Source: DATHZQ01 sp963823505 | Lineage (GTDB): Bacteria; Actinomycetota; Acidimicrobiia; Spongiisociales; UBA5794 | NCBI GenBank assembly: GCA_963823505.1 | Contig: CAWGLY010000008.1 | Span: 124,001-188,000, forward strand | Reading direction: 5' to 3' | DNA length: 64,000 nucleotides | Shown here: positions 1 through 8,786 of the stretch, in pieces | How the letters are laid out: each line of letters starts with the position of its first letter | Position numbering within the stretch: the stretch's first letter is position 1 | Notes under the pieces: generated by a model | The model's database searches: none | What the model was told of the DNA's origin: nothing | Seen by the model: only the letters and a program-made list of their open reading frames with translations | Made by a program: the position numbers and the translations under genes

Positions 1-2
1 CC

Positions 3-1394
3 CGCCACGGCCTCATCGACGAGGCGCCCGACCTCGACGCCGTCATGCGTGAGTTCGACGACATGGCCGAGGAGGAGGTCGGGTTCCGCTTCGCCGAAGA
101 CGTGCTCTCGTGGATTGGCCGCAGCGGTTCGATCGCCGTGTGGGTCCCGGAGTCCGGCTTCGCGCTCGACCCCTACGCACAGGATGTCATCCCGACCGTG
201 CTGGCGACGCTGCAGGTGCGGGACGAGGCGAAGGCGCAGGAGTTCTTCGACCGGGTGCTTGCGCAAGCACGGCGCGAGGGCGCCGAGGTCGAGAGCATCC
301 GCGTCGCCGGCATCGCTGCGCACTCGATTGCGGATGGTGACGCGCCGCTGGTCGTGGCGCTGCACGACGGCAGGTTCCTCCTCGGCGATTCCCCTGACAC
401 GCTGCGCAGAGCGATCGAGTTGGAGCCGGGTGACTCCATTGCCCAGACGGCCGACTTTCAAGAGCTCGCCTCCGTCATCGGCGGCGACGCTCTGACGACC
501 TACTACGTGTCTCCGTCCCTCGGACGGAAGCTCGTGAGCGCCTACGAGGATCAGGGTTTGGACATGCCGTTGATGGACCAGTTCACGACGTCGGGTGTCA
601 TGGCCGCGACGACGCTCGATGATGACGGCATCCTGGTCCGGACCGCAAGCCCGGTGTGGGAGGGTCTCAGCGTCTCAGCAGGCTCGTGGTCGGCACAACT
701 GCCCGCAGACACCTACGGGTTCATCGACGTCGCCTTCCCCGAGCGGTACCTCGAAGACCTGACGCAGAGCTACCTCGGTGCAATGCGTGACACCGGTCTG
801 ACCGAGGAAGACGTCGAGGTCTTCACTGCGCCCTTCGACGAGATCCTCGGGATGTCGCTCACCGAGGAGCTGTTGCCGCAGTTCGGGAGCGAGATGATGC
901 TGGCGGTCGGCCCCGCCGGAGATGGCGTGCTTCCCGAGCAGATCGGCGTTGCCCTCGGTGTGCTCTTCGGGATCGGCGTCGATGATGCTGCGGTCGTTGA
1001 TCGAGCGCTCGGCAGCGGCCTGGGATTTGCCGCGGAGCAGGGCATCGTCGTAGTGGAACAGAACGGTGTCCGGGTCGTCGAGGCCGACGGGGCGGTCGTG
1101 GCCGCAGCGACGGTCACGCAAGAAGCGCTCCTGGCGTCGTCGTCTCCGGAGCTACTCACCGACTTCCTCGAAGGTTCCGGCGGGATGGGCTCGTCCGACC
1201 GCTACCGGCGGGTCGACGCCGCGACCGAAGGCGATGGGCTGGCGATGTACATCGACATTGCAGGCCTCGTCAACGACTTTGCGACGGCAGCCGAGGTTCG
1301 GGACGTCATGGCGCCCCTCGTCGCCGCCGGCGCCGGGTACACGGTTCAAGGGGAATTCCAGATTGCGGAGTTCCGCCTCCTCGTCGACTACTGA
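3..1394 (+). CDS. DUF3352-like protein, 5' end outside window
   Basis: The reading frame is open to the left edge of the window, so the N-terminus and any signal or membrane segment are missing. A Met at position 45 exists, but in-frame codons upstream look coding, so I treat this as partial. The visible 464 residues are acidic and rich in Gly, Ala and Val, with repeated units resembling the DUF3352 family of actinobacterial membrane-anchored proteins of unknown role. No catalytic motif is visible. It ends 8 bp before the convergent dps gene. The family assignment is from general resemblance only and is moderate. Confidence 0.6.
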   Translation, partial: RHGLIDEAPDLDAVMREFDDMAEEEVGFRFAEDVLSWIGRSGSIAVWVPESGFALDPYAQDVIPTVLATLQVRDEAKAQEFFDRVLAQARREGAEVESIRVAGIAAHSIADGDAPLVVALHDGRFLLGDSPDTLRRAIELEPGDSIAQTADFQELASVIGGDALTTYYVSPSLGRKLVSAYEDQGLDMPLMDQFTTSGVMAATTLDDDGILVRTASPVWEGLSVSAGSWSAQLPADTYGFIDVAFPERYLEDLTQSYLGAMRDTGLTEEDVEVFTAPFDEILGMSLTEELLPQFGSEMMLAVGPAGDGVLPEQIGVALGVLFGIGVDDAAVVDRALGSGLGFAAEQGIVVVEQNGVRVVEADGAVVAAATVTQEALLASSSPELLTDFLEGSGGMGSSDRYRRVDAATEGDGLAMYIDIAGLVNDFATAAEVRDVMAPLVAAGAGYTVQGEFQIAEFRLLVDY

Positions 1395-1402
1395 GACGCC
1401 GT

Positions 1403-1870
1403 TCAGGCAGCGGTCGCCCGGAGCATCCACGCCGTCTTCTCGTGGATGTCGATGCGCGTGGTCGCCAGGTCTGCGGTCGCAACGTCACCGGCCGCCTCGG
1501 CGCTCTTCACGACCGAACGGGCGGTCCGCACGACGGTTTCGTGAGCGTCGACGAGCTTCCTCACCATGTCCATTGCATCCGGCACACCCGGCTCGTCGGT
1601 CACGGTCGACAGGCTGCTGAACTCCGTGTAGCTCGCCGGTGCGGCGTGACCAAGGGCGAGCATCCGCTCTGCGATCAGGTCGACGGCGTCCCGCAGGTCC
1701 ATGTAGTGCTCCTCGAACATGAGGTGGAGGGAGCGGAACATGGGCCCTGACACGTTCCAGTGGTAGCCGTGGGTCTTGATGTACAGGGTGTACGTGTCGG
1801 CCAGGAGGTGGGCGAGTTGGTCGGAGATCTCCTTGCGGTCGGATTCGCTGAGGCCGGTGTTGAGCTGCAT
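1403..1870 (-). CDS. dps: Dps-family ferritin-like DNA-binding/iron-storage protein
   Basis: The 155-residue protein has the length and pattern of Dps. A helix with the motif THGYHWNVSGPMF carries the His of the inter-subunit ferroxidase site, and EEHYMDLRDAVDLIAER supplies the acidic ligands. Family members form dodecameric shells that oxidise Fe(II) with peroxide and protect DNA. The N-terminal tail is short and not Lys-rich, so direct DNA binding is uncertain. The start at 1870 is preceded on the minus strand by an AAAGAGGAT ribosome-binding site. It is convergent with the upstream DUF3352-like gene and is probably monocistronic. Confidence 0.92.
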   Translation of the reverse strand: MQLNTGLSESDRKEISDQLAHLLADTYTLYIKTHGYHWNVSGPMFRSLHLMFEEHYMDLRDAVDLIAERMLALGHAAPASYTEFSSLSTVTDEPGVPDAMDMVRKLVDAHETVVRTARSVVKSAEAAGDVATADLATTRIDIHEKTAWMLRATAA

Positions 1871-2035
1871 GCTGATCCTCTTTCGTTTCGCGGTACCCCA
1901 TTATCGCCCTGGACAGACGCATGGAGCCGGGGCGTTGGTCCCTGGCCACGGGCCGCGACGTCGGAATACCCATCCCGCCGAGGTGCTCGACCAGGGCCAC
2001 GCACCACGGTTGTCGCGAGGCTCCCGCCGCCGCGG

Positions 2036-3496
2036 CTACCCCAGGCCTACTCGGTCGTTGAATTGCTCGATCAGGGTGTCGATGGGGTCGACCATGGCTT
2101 GGATGGAGGTCCAGTAGTCGGGGTCGTACCACTGGGCTTGGATCTCCTCGTAGGTTTTGCCCTGCTGCTCCACCCACGTGTAGTACTTCAGGTTGTGGAT
2201 CCGCTTGCGGTCGTAGTAGCTCAGCTCCTGGACGTGGTCGATGCCGGCGCCGTGGAGGTAGCGGGCGAACGTCGCGGCTGCGTCCACGGTGGTGTACTCG
2301 CCCTGCTCGTCGCCGAGCTCGTGCAGCCTGCTGCCGTACATCTCCATGGAGTCGGTGCCGACCGTGACGATGACGTCGTGTGAGGTCATCTCGTAGTACT
2401 TCGCCATCTTGATCGCCATCAGCGCATTGCCGATGCCGGAGATGCCGAGCAGCGGGAGTTGCTCGATGAGATCGGGCTTCACGCCCTGGTCGACGAGGTA
2501 CGACACGCCTGCGGGCTCGTTGAACAGGCGGCTGATGGACATGGTGGCTTCGTCGTCGAGGCCGATGGCGAGGTCCGTGTTCTTGACGTTGTGCACCCAT
2601 GGGATGTGTTTGTCGCCGATGCCCTCGATGCGGTGCTCTCCGAACCCGTTGTAGAGGATGGTCGGGCACTGGACCGCCTCACCGGCAGCCACGACGCTGG
2701 TCGGATACAGCTGCTTCAGGTAGTCGCCTGAGCCGATGGTGCCTGCCGAACCGGTGGTCAGCGTGACGCCGCGGAAGACGTCGTTGGGACCCATGATCGA
2801 CTGGACGGCCTCCACCATCGCCGGCCCGGTCACCGCGTAGTGCCAGAGGTAGTTCCCGAACTCGTCGAACTGGTTGAAGATGATCAGGTCCTGACCCGAC
2901 TGCCGCAACTCGTTGCACTTGTCGAAGATCTCCTTGACGTTGCTCTCCGAGCCCGGCGTCTTGATGATCTCGCCTGCAACGCTCTCCAGCCACTCGAACC
3001 GCTCCCGGCTCATGCCTTCGGGGAGGATCGCGATCGATTCGCAGCCGAGCAGGTTCGAGTCGTAGGCGCCGCCGCGGCAGTAGTTGCCGGTGGAGGGCCA
3101 CACGGCCTTGGTGGTGACCGGATTGAACTGCCCGGTGACGAGGCGGGGGGCCAGGCAGCCGAAGGCCGCTCCGACTTTGTGGGCTCCGGTGGGGAACCAC
3201 TTGCCTTCGAGCACCACGATCCTGGCGTCGACTCCGGTCAGCTCGGAAGGGAGCTCGAAGGAGTTGACCGGGCCGTAGCCGCCGCCGTGGGCAACGGGCT
3301 CGTTGTGCCAGGTGATCCTGAAGAGGTTGTGCGGGTCGAGGTCCCACAACCCGATGTCCGAAAGCTCGGTCTTGATCCGCTCTGGGACGAGGTTCGGGTC
3401 CCGCATCTGGGCGAATGTCGGGATGACGATGTTGCGCTCTTTGGCTCGTTCGGCGGCGGCGTCGAGCGTGGCCTCGTTGATGGTGAGGTCGATCAT
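2036..3496 (-). CDS. TrpB-like fold-type II PLP-dependent enzyme (carbamoyltransferase island)
   Basis: A 486-residue fold-type II PLP enzyme. The Schiff-base lysine is most likely K107 in PTGAHKVGAAFG, and the glycine-rich phosphate-binding loop is TTGSAGTIGSGDY near residues 247-259. It resembles tryptophan synthase beta-like or lyase-type proteins but is longer, with an extra C-terminal segment rich in Tyr and Trp. The reaction is not recognisable from sequence; a beta-elimination or beta-replacement on an amino acid is typical of the fold. Its start overlaps the stop of the threonine-synthase-like gene by 4 bp, so it is the last gene of a four-gene operon with carbamate kinase and a carbamoyltransferase. 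Confidence 0.8.
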   Translation of the reverse strand: MIDLTINEATLDAAAERAKERNIVIPTFAQMRDPNLVPERIKTELSDIGLWDLDPHNLFRITWHNEPVAHGGGYGPVNSFELPSELTGVDARIVVLEGKWFPTGAHKVGAAFGCLAPRLVTGQFNPVTTKAVWPSTGNYCRGGAYDSNLLGCESIAILPEGMSRERFEWLESVAGEIIKTPGSESNVKEIFDKCNELRQSGQDLIIFNQFDEFGNYLWHYAVTGPAMVEAVQSIMGPNDVFRGVTLTTGSAGTIGSGDYLKQLYPTSVVAAGEAVQCPTILYNGFGEHRIEGIGDKHIPWVHNVKNTDLAIGLDDEATMSISRLFNEPAGVSYLVDQGVKPDLIEQLPLLGISGIGNALMAIKMAKYYEMTSHDVIVTVGTDSMEMYGSRLHELGDEQGEYTTVDAAATFARYLHGAGIDHVQELSYYDRKRIHNLKYYTWVEQQGKTYEEIQAQWYDPDYWTSIQAMVDPIDTLIEQFNDRVGLG

Positions 3497-4782
3497 GCGG
3501 GCTCCTTCGGATGGTCAAGACCGCCGTCCCTCAGCGCCGCTGACAGCGCATCGACGTCGGGTGGGATGGTGATGGGATGGGTGCCGACTGCGGCGACGGC
3601 TTTCATGGCGCCTGCAACGTCCTTGAGCCCGCTTCCGGTCGAGATGACGGCGACGTGCTCGTTGCCGGCCACGAGACCACGGGCGATCGCAACCTCGGCC
3701 CCTGCGTACGCGGCCGAGCCGGCAGGCTCGGCGAAGACGCCGCTGCCGCGAGCCAGCGTGGGGAGGGCGGCGAGGATTTCGTCGTCACTCACCCGAACAT
3801 AGGCGCCCCCGGTCTGCTGCACGGCATTCATCGCCTTCACCCGGTCGCGCGGCAGGTCGGCGCTGATGGAGTCGGCGACGGTGCTGGCCGAGATGGGCGG
3901 CTTGGTCACCACGTCCTCGTTGTTCTCGAACGCCTGGACGAGATAGTCGCTGCCGGCCGCTTGCACGCCGTAGATCCTGGGCATGCGGTCGATCCAACCC
4001 AGCGCCATCAGGTCCTTGAGACCTTTGTGAACGCCGCCGATGATCGAGCCGTCGCCGACGCTCACGAACACGGCATCGGGCGGTGTCCAGCCGAGTTGCT
4101 CGCACAGCTCCAGCGACACGGTCTTCTTGCCCTCGGTCATGTACGGGTTGATGCCGGTGTTGCGGTTGTACCAGCCGTAGCGCTCCACCGCCGCGGTGCA
4201 CAGCTCGAATGCTGCGTCGTAGTTGCCGTCGACCAGCACGACCGTGGACCCGTACGCCAGCAGCTGGGCGATCTTGGCTTCAGGAGCCGTCTTCGGAACG
4301 AAGATCACGTTGGGCTGGGCGACGCTCGCACACACGCCCGCCAGGGCGGCCGCAGCGTTGCCGGTGCTTGCCGTGGTCACGACGGATGCCCCGAACTCTT
4401 GGGCTTTCACCACAGCCATGGCGCTGGCGCGGTCCTTCAACGACGCGGTCGGCTGCCGGCCCTCGTCCTTGACAGAGACCCGGGCAACACCAAGCGTTGC
4501 CGCGAGGCGAGGGGCGTCGTAGGTCGGGGTGCCGCCGACGGTGAGCGGCGGCACCGCACTGGCAGGGTCGATCGGGAGCAGCGGCCGGTACCGCCACATC
4601 GTGACGTCACGGCTCCCGGCAAGATCGTCCTGCGACCACGCCGCACCGACGGCGGCGTAGTCGTAGGCCACATCCAGCACCCCGGCCGGGCCGCACGCGT
4701 CGCACGTATACCGATCGGGCGCTTCGGCGTACTCCGCATGACAGAGCACGCACCGCAGACCAACGACGTACGGTGAGCTCAT
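3493..4782 (-). CDS. Threonine-synthase-like PLP enzyme with N-terminal zinc ribbon
   Basis: A 429-residue PLP enzyme. An N-terminal zinc ribbon is formed by C11-x2-C14 and C27-x2-C30, and the PLP lysine is in TASLKDRAS, matching the (G/S)xKDR motif of threonine synthase and related cysteate or diaminopropionate enzymes. It overlaps carbamate kinase by 4 bp upstream and the TrpB-like gene by 4 bp downstream. The location between a carbamate kinase and a second PLP enzyme argues against ordinary threonine biosynthesis, which would sit with hom and thrB. A role as a lyase on an amino acid released by the carbamoyltransferases is my inference. Confidence 0.8.
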   Translation of the reverse strand: MSSPYVVGLRCVLCHAEYAEAPDRYTCDACGPAGVLDVAYDYAAVGAAWSQDDLAGSRDVTMWRYRPLLPIDPASAVPPLTVGGTPTYDAPRLAATLGVARVSVKDEGRQPTASLKDRASAMAVVKAQEFGASVVTTASTGNAAAALAGVCASVAQPNVIFVPKTAPEAKIAQLLAYGSTVVLVDGNYDAAFELCTAAVERYGWYNRNTGINPYMTEGKKTVSLELCEQLGWTPPDAVFVSVGDGSIIGGVHKGLKDLMALGWIDRMPRIYGVQAAGSDYLVQAFENNEDVVTKPPISASTVADSISADLPRDRVKAMNAVQQTGGAYVRVSDDEILAALPTLARGSGVFAEPAGSAAYAGAEVAIARGLVAGNEHVAVISTGSGLKDVAGAMKAVAAVGTHPITIPPDVDALSAALRDGGLDHPKEPA

Positions 4783-5720
4783 CGGGTGATGCGGGTACCG
4801 GTCTCGCCGGCCACCGCACGCGCCAGGTTCTCCGGATTGGTGATCAGGGCCCGGTCACCCCCACCCTCGAGGAACTGCACGACGGCGCGCATCTTGGGCG
4901 CCATCGACCCCTCCGCGAAGTGGGTGCCCTCAGCCAGGCGCTGCTTCACCTCGTCGAGGGTCATGTGATCCACCCACTCCTGCTCGGGCGTTCCCCAATT
5001 CAGGGCGACCTTCTCCACAGCCGTCGAGATCAGCAGAGCATCTGCGTCCAGCTCGTTGGCGAGAAGGGCAGAGGCCAGGTCCTTGTCGATCACCGCCGCC
5101 ACCCCGTGCAGGTCGCCGTTCTCGTCGGCAACCACAGGGATGCCGCCCCCGCCTACCGCAATCACGACGACACCTGCGTCGATGAGCTGGCGGATTACGT
5201 CGATCTCGACGATCCGCTTCGGTTGGGGCGAAGCCACGACCCGCCGCCACCCGCGGCCGGCGTCCTCGAGAACGTCCCAACCCTCTTCGTCGCGGCGCCG
5301 CTTGGCCTCGTCCTCGTCGAGGAACGTGCCGATGGGCTTCGAGGGGTTGAGCATCGCGGGGTCGTCTGCGGCGACCTCCACCTGGGTGATGATGGTCGCC
5401 ACCGACTTCTCGATGCCCAACTCACGGAAGTCGTTGACCAGGTTCTGCTGGAGGGCATATCCGATCGCACCTTGCGTGTCGGCGCCGCAGACGTCCATCG
5501 GCACTTCGTGCAGCTCGTGGCGGGACAGCTCTGAGCGGCGCATGATGAAGCCGACCTGAGGCCCATTGCCGTGTGAGATCGCCACTTCCCAGCCGGCGTG
5601 GACCAGCTGGGCGATGTGGTGGTCGGTCGCGCCGGCCGCCTCGTATTGATCCTCGACGGTTTGGTGATCCTTGTCGGTGATCAGCGAATTGCCGCCAATG
5701 GCGACGACGACACGCGGCAT
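4779..5720 (-). CDS. arcC: Carbamate kinase
   Basis: A 313-residue amino-acid-kinase-fold enzyme of exactly the usual carbamate kinase length. It opens with VVVAIGGNSL and carries SHGNGPQVG and AVGGGGIPV, hallmark nucleotide and carbamoyl-phosphate motifs. It makes ATP from carbamoyl phosphate and ADP, releasing ammonia and CO2. Its start shares one base with the stop of the carbamoyltransferase gene at 5720 and its stop overlaps the threonine-synthase-like gene by 4 bp, so translational coupling is likely. No arginine deiminase gene lies nearby, so this is not a classical ADI operon; it resembles the ygeW-yqeA arrangement. Confidence 0.93.
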   Translation of the reverse strand: MPRVVVAIGGNSLITDKDHQTVEDQYEAAGATDHHIAQLVHAGWEVAISHGNGPQVGFIMRRSELSRHELHEVPMDVCGADTQGAIGYALQQNLVNDFRELGIEKSVATIITQVEVAADDPAMLNPSKPIGTFLDEDEAKRRRDEEGWDVLEDAGRGWRRVVASPQPKRIVEIDVIRQLIDAGVVVIAVGGGGIPVVADENGDLHGVAAVIDKDLASALLANELDADALLISTAVEKVALNWGTPEQEWVDHMTLDEVKQRLAEGTHFAEGSMAPKMRAVVQFLEGGGDRALITNPENLARAVAGETGTRITR

Positions 5721-6670
5721 TACTCGACTGCTCCGAGGACCAGGGCGAGGAGGGCCATGCGCATAACGACGCCGTTGTACGCCTCTTGCCAGTACCGTGC
5801 GTGGCGGGTGTTGTCGACTTCCTCGAGCAGCTCATCCATCCGGGGGAGGGAGTGGAGCACGATCGAGCTGCTCGGCGCCTTTTTCATCACCTCGCGGGTG
5901 ATCTGGTAGTTGGCGGGCGTCATGCCGTACTCGTCCTGCTTCTCCTGGCGGGACTGGGTGTAGTCCGGCTGGACGACGGGCTCCATGTAGAGCACGTCGG
6001 CTTCGGCGATGACATCGTCGATGTGGTCGACGATCCGCCACGTGGTGCCCTTCTCGTCCAGCTCGGCGAGGAACTCCTCTGTCGGCGACATCTCCTCCGG
6101 GGCCAGGATCACCATCTCGGCGTCGAACTGCGAGAGGGCGTACCCGATGGAGTGCATGGTGCGCATGCGATGATCGCCGATGCAGACGATGGTCTTGCCG
6201 TCGACCGAGCCCATCTCCCTTTGGATGGTGTAGAGGTCGGTGAGGACCTGGGTCGGGTGCTCACCCCAGCCGTCTCCGGCGTTGATGACCGGGATGGAGG
6301 CCCAGCGGGCTGCTTCTTGGGGTGCGCCCTGCTGGAAGTGGCGCATGACGAGGGCGTCACCGTAGTACTCCAGCATGTGGACGGTGTCCTTGATGGACTC
6401 CTGGTAGAAGTCGCCCGCCCTGGTCATCTTGGCGTCGGAGAAGCCGAGGACGTGGCCGCCGAGCCGGTGCATGGCCGCTTCGTGGGCGAGCCGGGTGCGG
6501 GTGGAAGGCTGGTAGAAGGCCGTGACCAGGCTCTTGTGCGCCAGCAGGTCTGTGTTGCGCCGCTCCCTGGCGATCGGTTCCAGTTGGTCGGCGACCTGGA
6601 AGACGTGGTGGAACTCGTTCCGCTCGAAATCTTTGAGCGAAAGGATGTCGCGTCCGGCGAAGCTGCGCAT
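5720..6670 (-). CDS. Aspartate-carbamoyltransferase-like protein (catabolic island paralog)
   Basis: A 316-residue transcarbamoylase with the carbamoyl-phosphate-binding PSTRTR motif, the EHPTQVLTDLYTI loop and a C-terminal HSLPRMDE replacing the HPLPRxDE of PyrB. The substrate loop QSRQEKQDEYG differs from the Arg-x-Gln signature of genuine ATCases, so the second substrate may not be aspartate. It is first gene of the minus-strand operon, with a strong AGGAGGACCCCCGCC leader before the start at 6670. No pyrimidine genes lie nearby; carbamate kinase follows directly, suggesting phosphorolysis of a carbamoylated compound. A role in pyrimidine synthesis cannot be excluded. Confidence 0.8.
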   Translation of the reverse strand: MRSFAGRDILSLKDFERNEFHHVFQVADQLEPIARERRNTDLLAHKSLVTAFYQPSTRTRLAHEAAMHRLGGHVLGFSDAKMTRAGDFYQESIKDTVHMLEYYGDALVMRHFQQGAPQEAARWASIPVINAGDGWGEHPTQVLTDLYTIQREMGSVDGKTIVCIGDHRMRTMHSIGYALSQFDAEMVILAPEEMSPTEEFLAELDEKGTTWRIVDHIDDVIAEADVLYMEPVVQPDYTQSRQEKQDEYGMTPANYQITREVMKKAPSSSIVLHSLPRMDELLEEVDNTRHARYWQEAYNGVVMRMALLALVLGAVE

Positions 6671-6699
6671 GGCGGGGGTCCTCCTCGTGGGAATGGACG

Positions 6700-6729
6700 A
6701 TTGTGGAATTGGTCCTACAATCCTACAAT
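6700..6729. promoter_or_regulatory. Putative GntR/UTRA operator between divergent promoters
   Basis: The 103-bp space between the divergent operon and the regulator has an AT-rich patch unlike its surroundings. It contains ATTGT at 6700-6704 inverted against ACAAT at 6717-6721, and a tandem direct repeat CCTACAAT at 6714-6721 and 6722-6729. Such TTGT/ACAA half-sites are common for regulators of this family. That the adjacent GntR protein binds here and controls both directions is inference from position. Confidence 0.5.
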
Positions 6730-6773
6730 ATGATCACAGGACTGGCTAGCCGTCAAGAAGGCCCTCTGCGCAC

Positions 6774-7499
6774 ATGATTGCCCGCAGCCCATCACTGACC
6801 GATCAGGTCAAGCATCACCTGAAGGAACGCATCCTGAACGGTGAGTTCGAGGACGGGCGCATCCCCGCGGAGAACGACCTGGCCGCCGATCTCGGCGTGA
6901 GCAGGACCACCATTCGGGATGCGCTGAGCCGTCTCGAGCACGAAGGTGCGATCGTCCGCAAGCAGGGTGCGGGCACCTTCGTCAACGAGGCGGGCCTGCA
7001 GATCAAGTCTCGGTTGGAGGAGATCTGGTCGTACGAAGAGGTGCTGCGGGAGCACGGTTATGAGCCGTCCGTCGAGGTGCTCCGAGTCGACCGCGAGCCG
7101 GCGGGAGAGACGGTGGCCGGAGCCCTCGGCATCCTGCCCGGCGATGCAGTCATGGTCATCGAGAAGCTGTTTCGGGAGGACGACGAGCCGGTGGCCGTGA
7201 CCGCCAACCGTATCCCTGCGGCGTATTTCGACGATACCCCCCTCGACGATGCAGGCCTGCCGGTCTACGAGTTCCTGGAGGCGCACGCCGATCGCCACCT
7301 GGCGTACTACCTCTCCGAGATCGTGCCCGTGGCCCTCGACCCCGAGCAAGCCGCCGTCCTCGGTGTTGCCCCGGGGACCGCAGTGATCTCGTTCGAAGAG
7401 ATCGGCTACGACCGGGACGACCAGCCGGTGGTCAGCGCCAAGTCCTACTTCCGCGACGACCTCTTGAGATTTCGCCTGATCCGAAGGAAGGCCGTGTGA
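6774..7499 (+). CDS. GntR-family transcriptional regulator with UTRA effector domain
   Basis: The 241-residue protein has an N-terminal winged helix-turn-helix (about residues 8-72; GRIPAENDLAADLGVSRTTIRDALSRLEHEGAIVRKQGAGTFV) and a C-terminal UTRA ligand-binding domain ending in SAKSYFRDDLLRFRL. This is the HutC/YvoA class, which usually responds to a pathway metabolite. It is divergent from the carbamoyltransferase operon and 86 bp upstream of the YgeW-like gene, so it probably regulates both. The effector is likely the nitrogen compound handled by the island, which I cannot identify. Confidence 0.9.
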   Translation: MIARSPSLTDQVKHHLKERILNGEFEDGRIPAENDLAADLGVSRTTIRDALSRLEHEGAIVRKQGAGTFVNEAGLQIKSRLEEIWSYEEVLREHGYEPSVEVLRVDREPAGETVAGALGILPGDAVMVIEKLFREDDEPVAVTANRIPAAYFDDTPLDDAGLPVYEFLEAHADRHLAYYLSEIVPVALDPEQAAVLGVAPGTAVISFEEIGYDRDDQPVVSAKSYFRDDLLRFRLIRRKAV

Positions 7500-7585
7500 G
7501 TACTTTCCTCCCGGCCGGACACGTTCGAAGGTCCAAGACAACCGTATGACCCGGCGCAGGCCCCCCTGCGCCAGAAGGAGGAGCT

Positions 7586-8560
7586 ATGCAAACACACCTG
7601 CACGGGCGGGACATGATCACCACCCAGGAGTGGACCAAGGACGAGCTCGACACGGTGATCGACATCGCCCTCGACCTCAAGCGGCGCCGTGCGCTCGGTG
7701 AGTCGCACGCTCTGCTGCGCGACAAGGTCCTGGCGATGCTGTTCTTCTTCTCCAGCACCCGGACCCGGGCCAGCTTCGAGGCCGGCATGGCGCAGCTCGG
7801 CGGCCATGCGATGTTCATGGACAGCACGACCACCCAGATCGGCCATGGCGACACGTGGAAGGAGATCGGCGAGATCCTCGGCCGCTACAACGACGGCATC
7901 GCCATCCGCAACGTGGACTGGGGCATCGGCAACCAGTACATCCGCGCAGTCGCCGAGGCGAGTCGCACGCCGGTGTTGAACATGCAGTGTGACTGGTACC
8001 ACCCGTTCCAGGCCCTCGCCGACCTGCTCACGATCATCGAGCAGAAGGGCGACCCCAGGAAGCTGACGATCAACATGAGCTATGCGTATGCGGCGAGCTA
8101 CCAGAAGCCGGTCAGTGTCCCGCAGAGTGTCATCCTGTTGATGACCCGCTATGGCGCCAACGTTCGGCTCACCAGGCCGCCTGAGTTCAAGCTCATGCCG
8201 GAGATCGTGGCCCAGGCCGAAGCGAACGCCAAGCACGCCCGCGGCAGCTTCGAGATCGTCGAGGATTTTGAGGAGGGCATGCGCGGTGCAGACGTGGTCT
8301 ACGCCAAGGCGTGGGGCTCGATGCTCACGACTTCGGACCACGAGGAATCCGCCAAGATCTCAGCTCGGTACAAGGACTGGATCGTCGATCCCCGCCGAAT
8401 GGAGATGGCCGACGAGGACGCCATCTACATGCACCCGCTGCCGGCCGACCGCAACATCGAGGTCGCCGACGAGGTCATCGACGGCCGCTGGAGCCGGGTC
8501 TTCGACCAGGCCGAGAACCGCCTCCACGCCCAGAAGGCTGTAATGGCCTTGACGATGTGA
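7586..8560 (+). CDS. ygeW: YgeW-type knotted carbamoyltransferase
   Basis: A 324-residue transcarbamoylase. Carbamoyl-phosphate binding is shown by SSTRTRASFEAG near residue 57; WYHPFQALADLLTI replaces the HPTQ motif and HPLPADRN replaces the OTCase HCLP motif. Stretches such as NMSYAYAASYQKPVSVPQ and MTRYGANVRLTRP match what I remember of E. coli YgeW, a knotted transcarbamoylase of unproven substrate, rather than anabolic ArgF. A strong AAGGAGGAG site precedes the ATG. A hairpin terminator follows at 8591. It is probably co-regulated with the divergent operon, giving one island with two carbamoyltransferases and a carbamate kinase. Confidence 0.85.
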   Translation: MQTHLHGRDMITTQEWTKDELDTVIDIALDLKRRRALGESHALLRDKVLAMLFFFSSTRTRASFEAGMAQLGGHAMFMDSTTTQIGHGDTWKEIGEILGRYNDGIAIRNVDWGIGNQYIRAVAEASRTPVLNMQCDWYHPFQALADLLTIIEQKGDPRKLTINMSYAYAASYQKPVSVPQSVILLMTRYGANVRLTRPPEFKLMPEIVAQAEANAKHARGSFEIVEDFEEGMRGADVVYAKAWGSMLTTSDHEESAKISARYKDWIVDPRRMEMADEDAIYMHPLPADRNIEVADEVIDGRWSRVFDQAENRLHAQKAVMALTM

Positions 8561-8590
8561 GCTTCGCCCACACTGGCCGAGGTTGTGAGA

Positions 8591-8615
8591 TTTGGCCCGG
8601 CTGTGCCGGGCCAAA
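8591..8615 (+). terminator. Hairpin terminator after the YgeW-like gene
   Basis: A perfect 11-bp inverted repeat, TTTGGCCCGGC against GCCGGGCCAAA with a TGT loop, lies 30 bp after the stop codon. There is no T tract, as is common in high-GC actinobacteria. Confidence 0.65.
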
Positions 8616-8786
8616 CTCAGCTTCTCGTGGCACTCAGCCGCTGCACCAGCCGGGATCCGGTGTGCTGAAGTCGCAACGGTTGCCCGCAACGGTGCCGAGC
8701 ACTCCGCCACGCGGAACAACCCGGCGTGTCGAGATGTGTCGAAGGTTGCCACCCTCCCCGAGGCCTGGCCGGCGCCCGGTGCGACG

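Noticed and set aside
1485..2669. Long minus-strand frame across dps and the TrpB-like gene
   Set aside because: Arg/Pro/His-rich shadow of two real genes in another frame.
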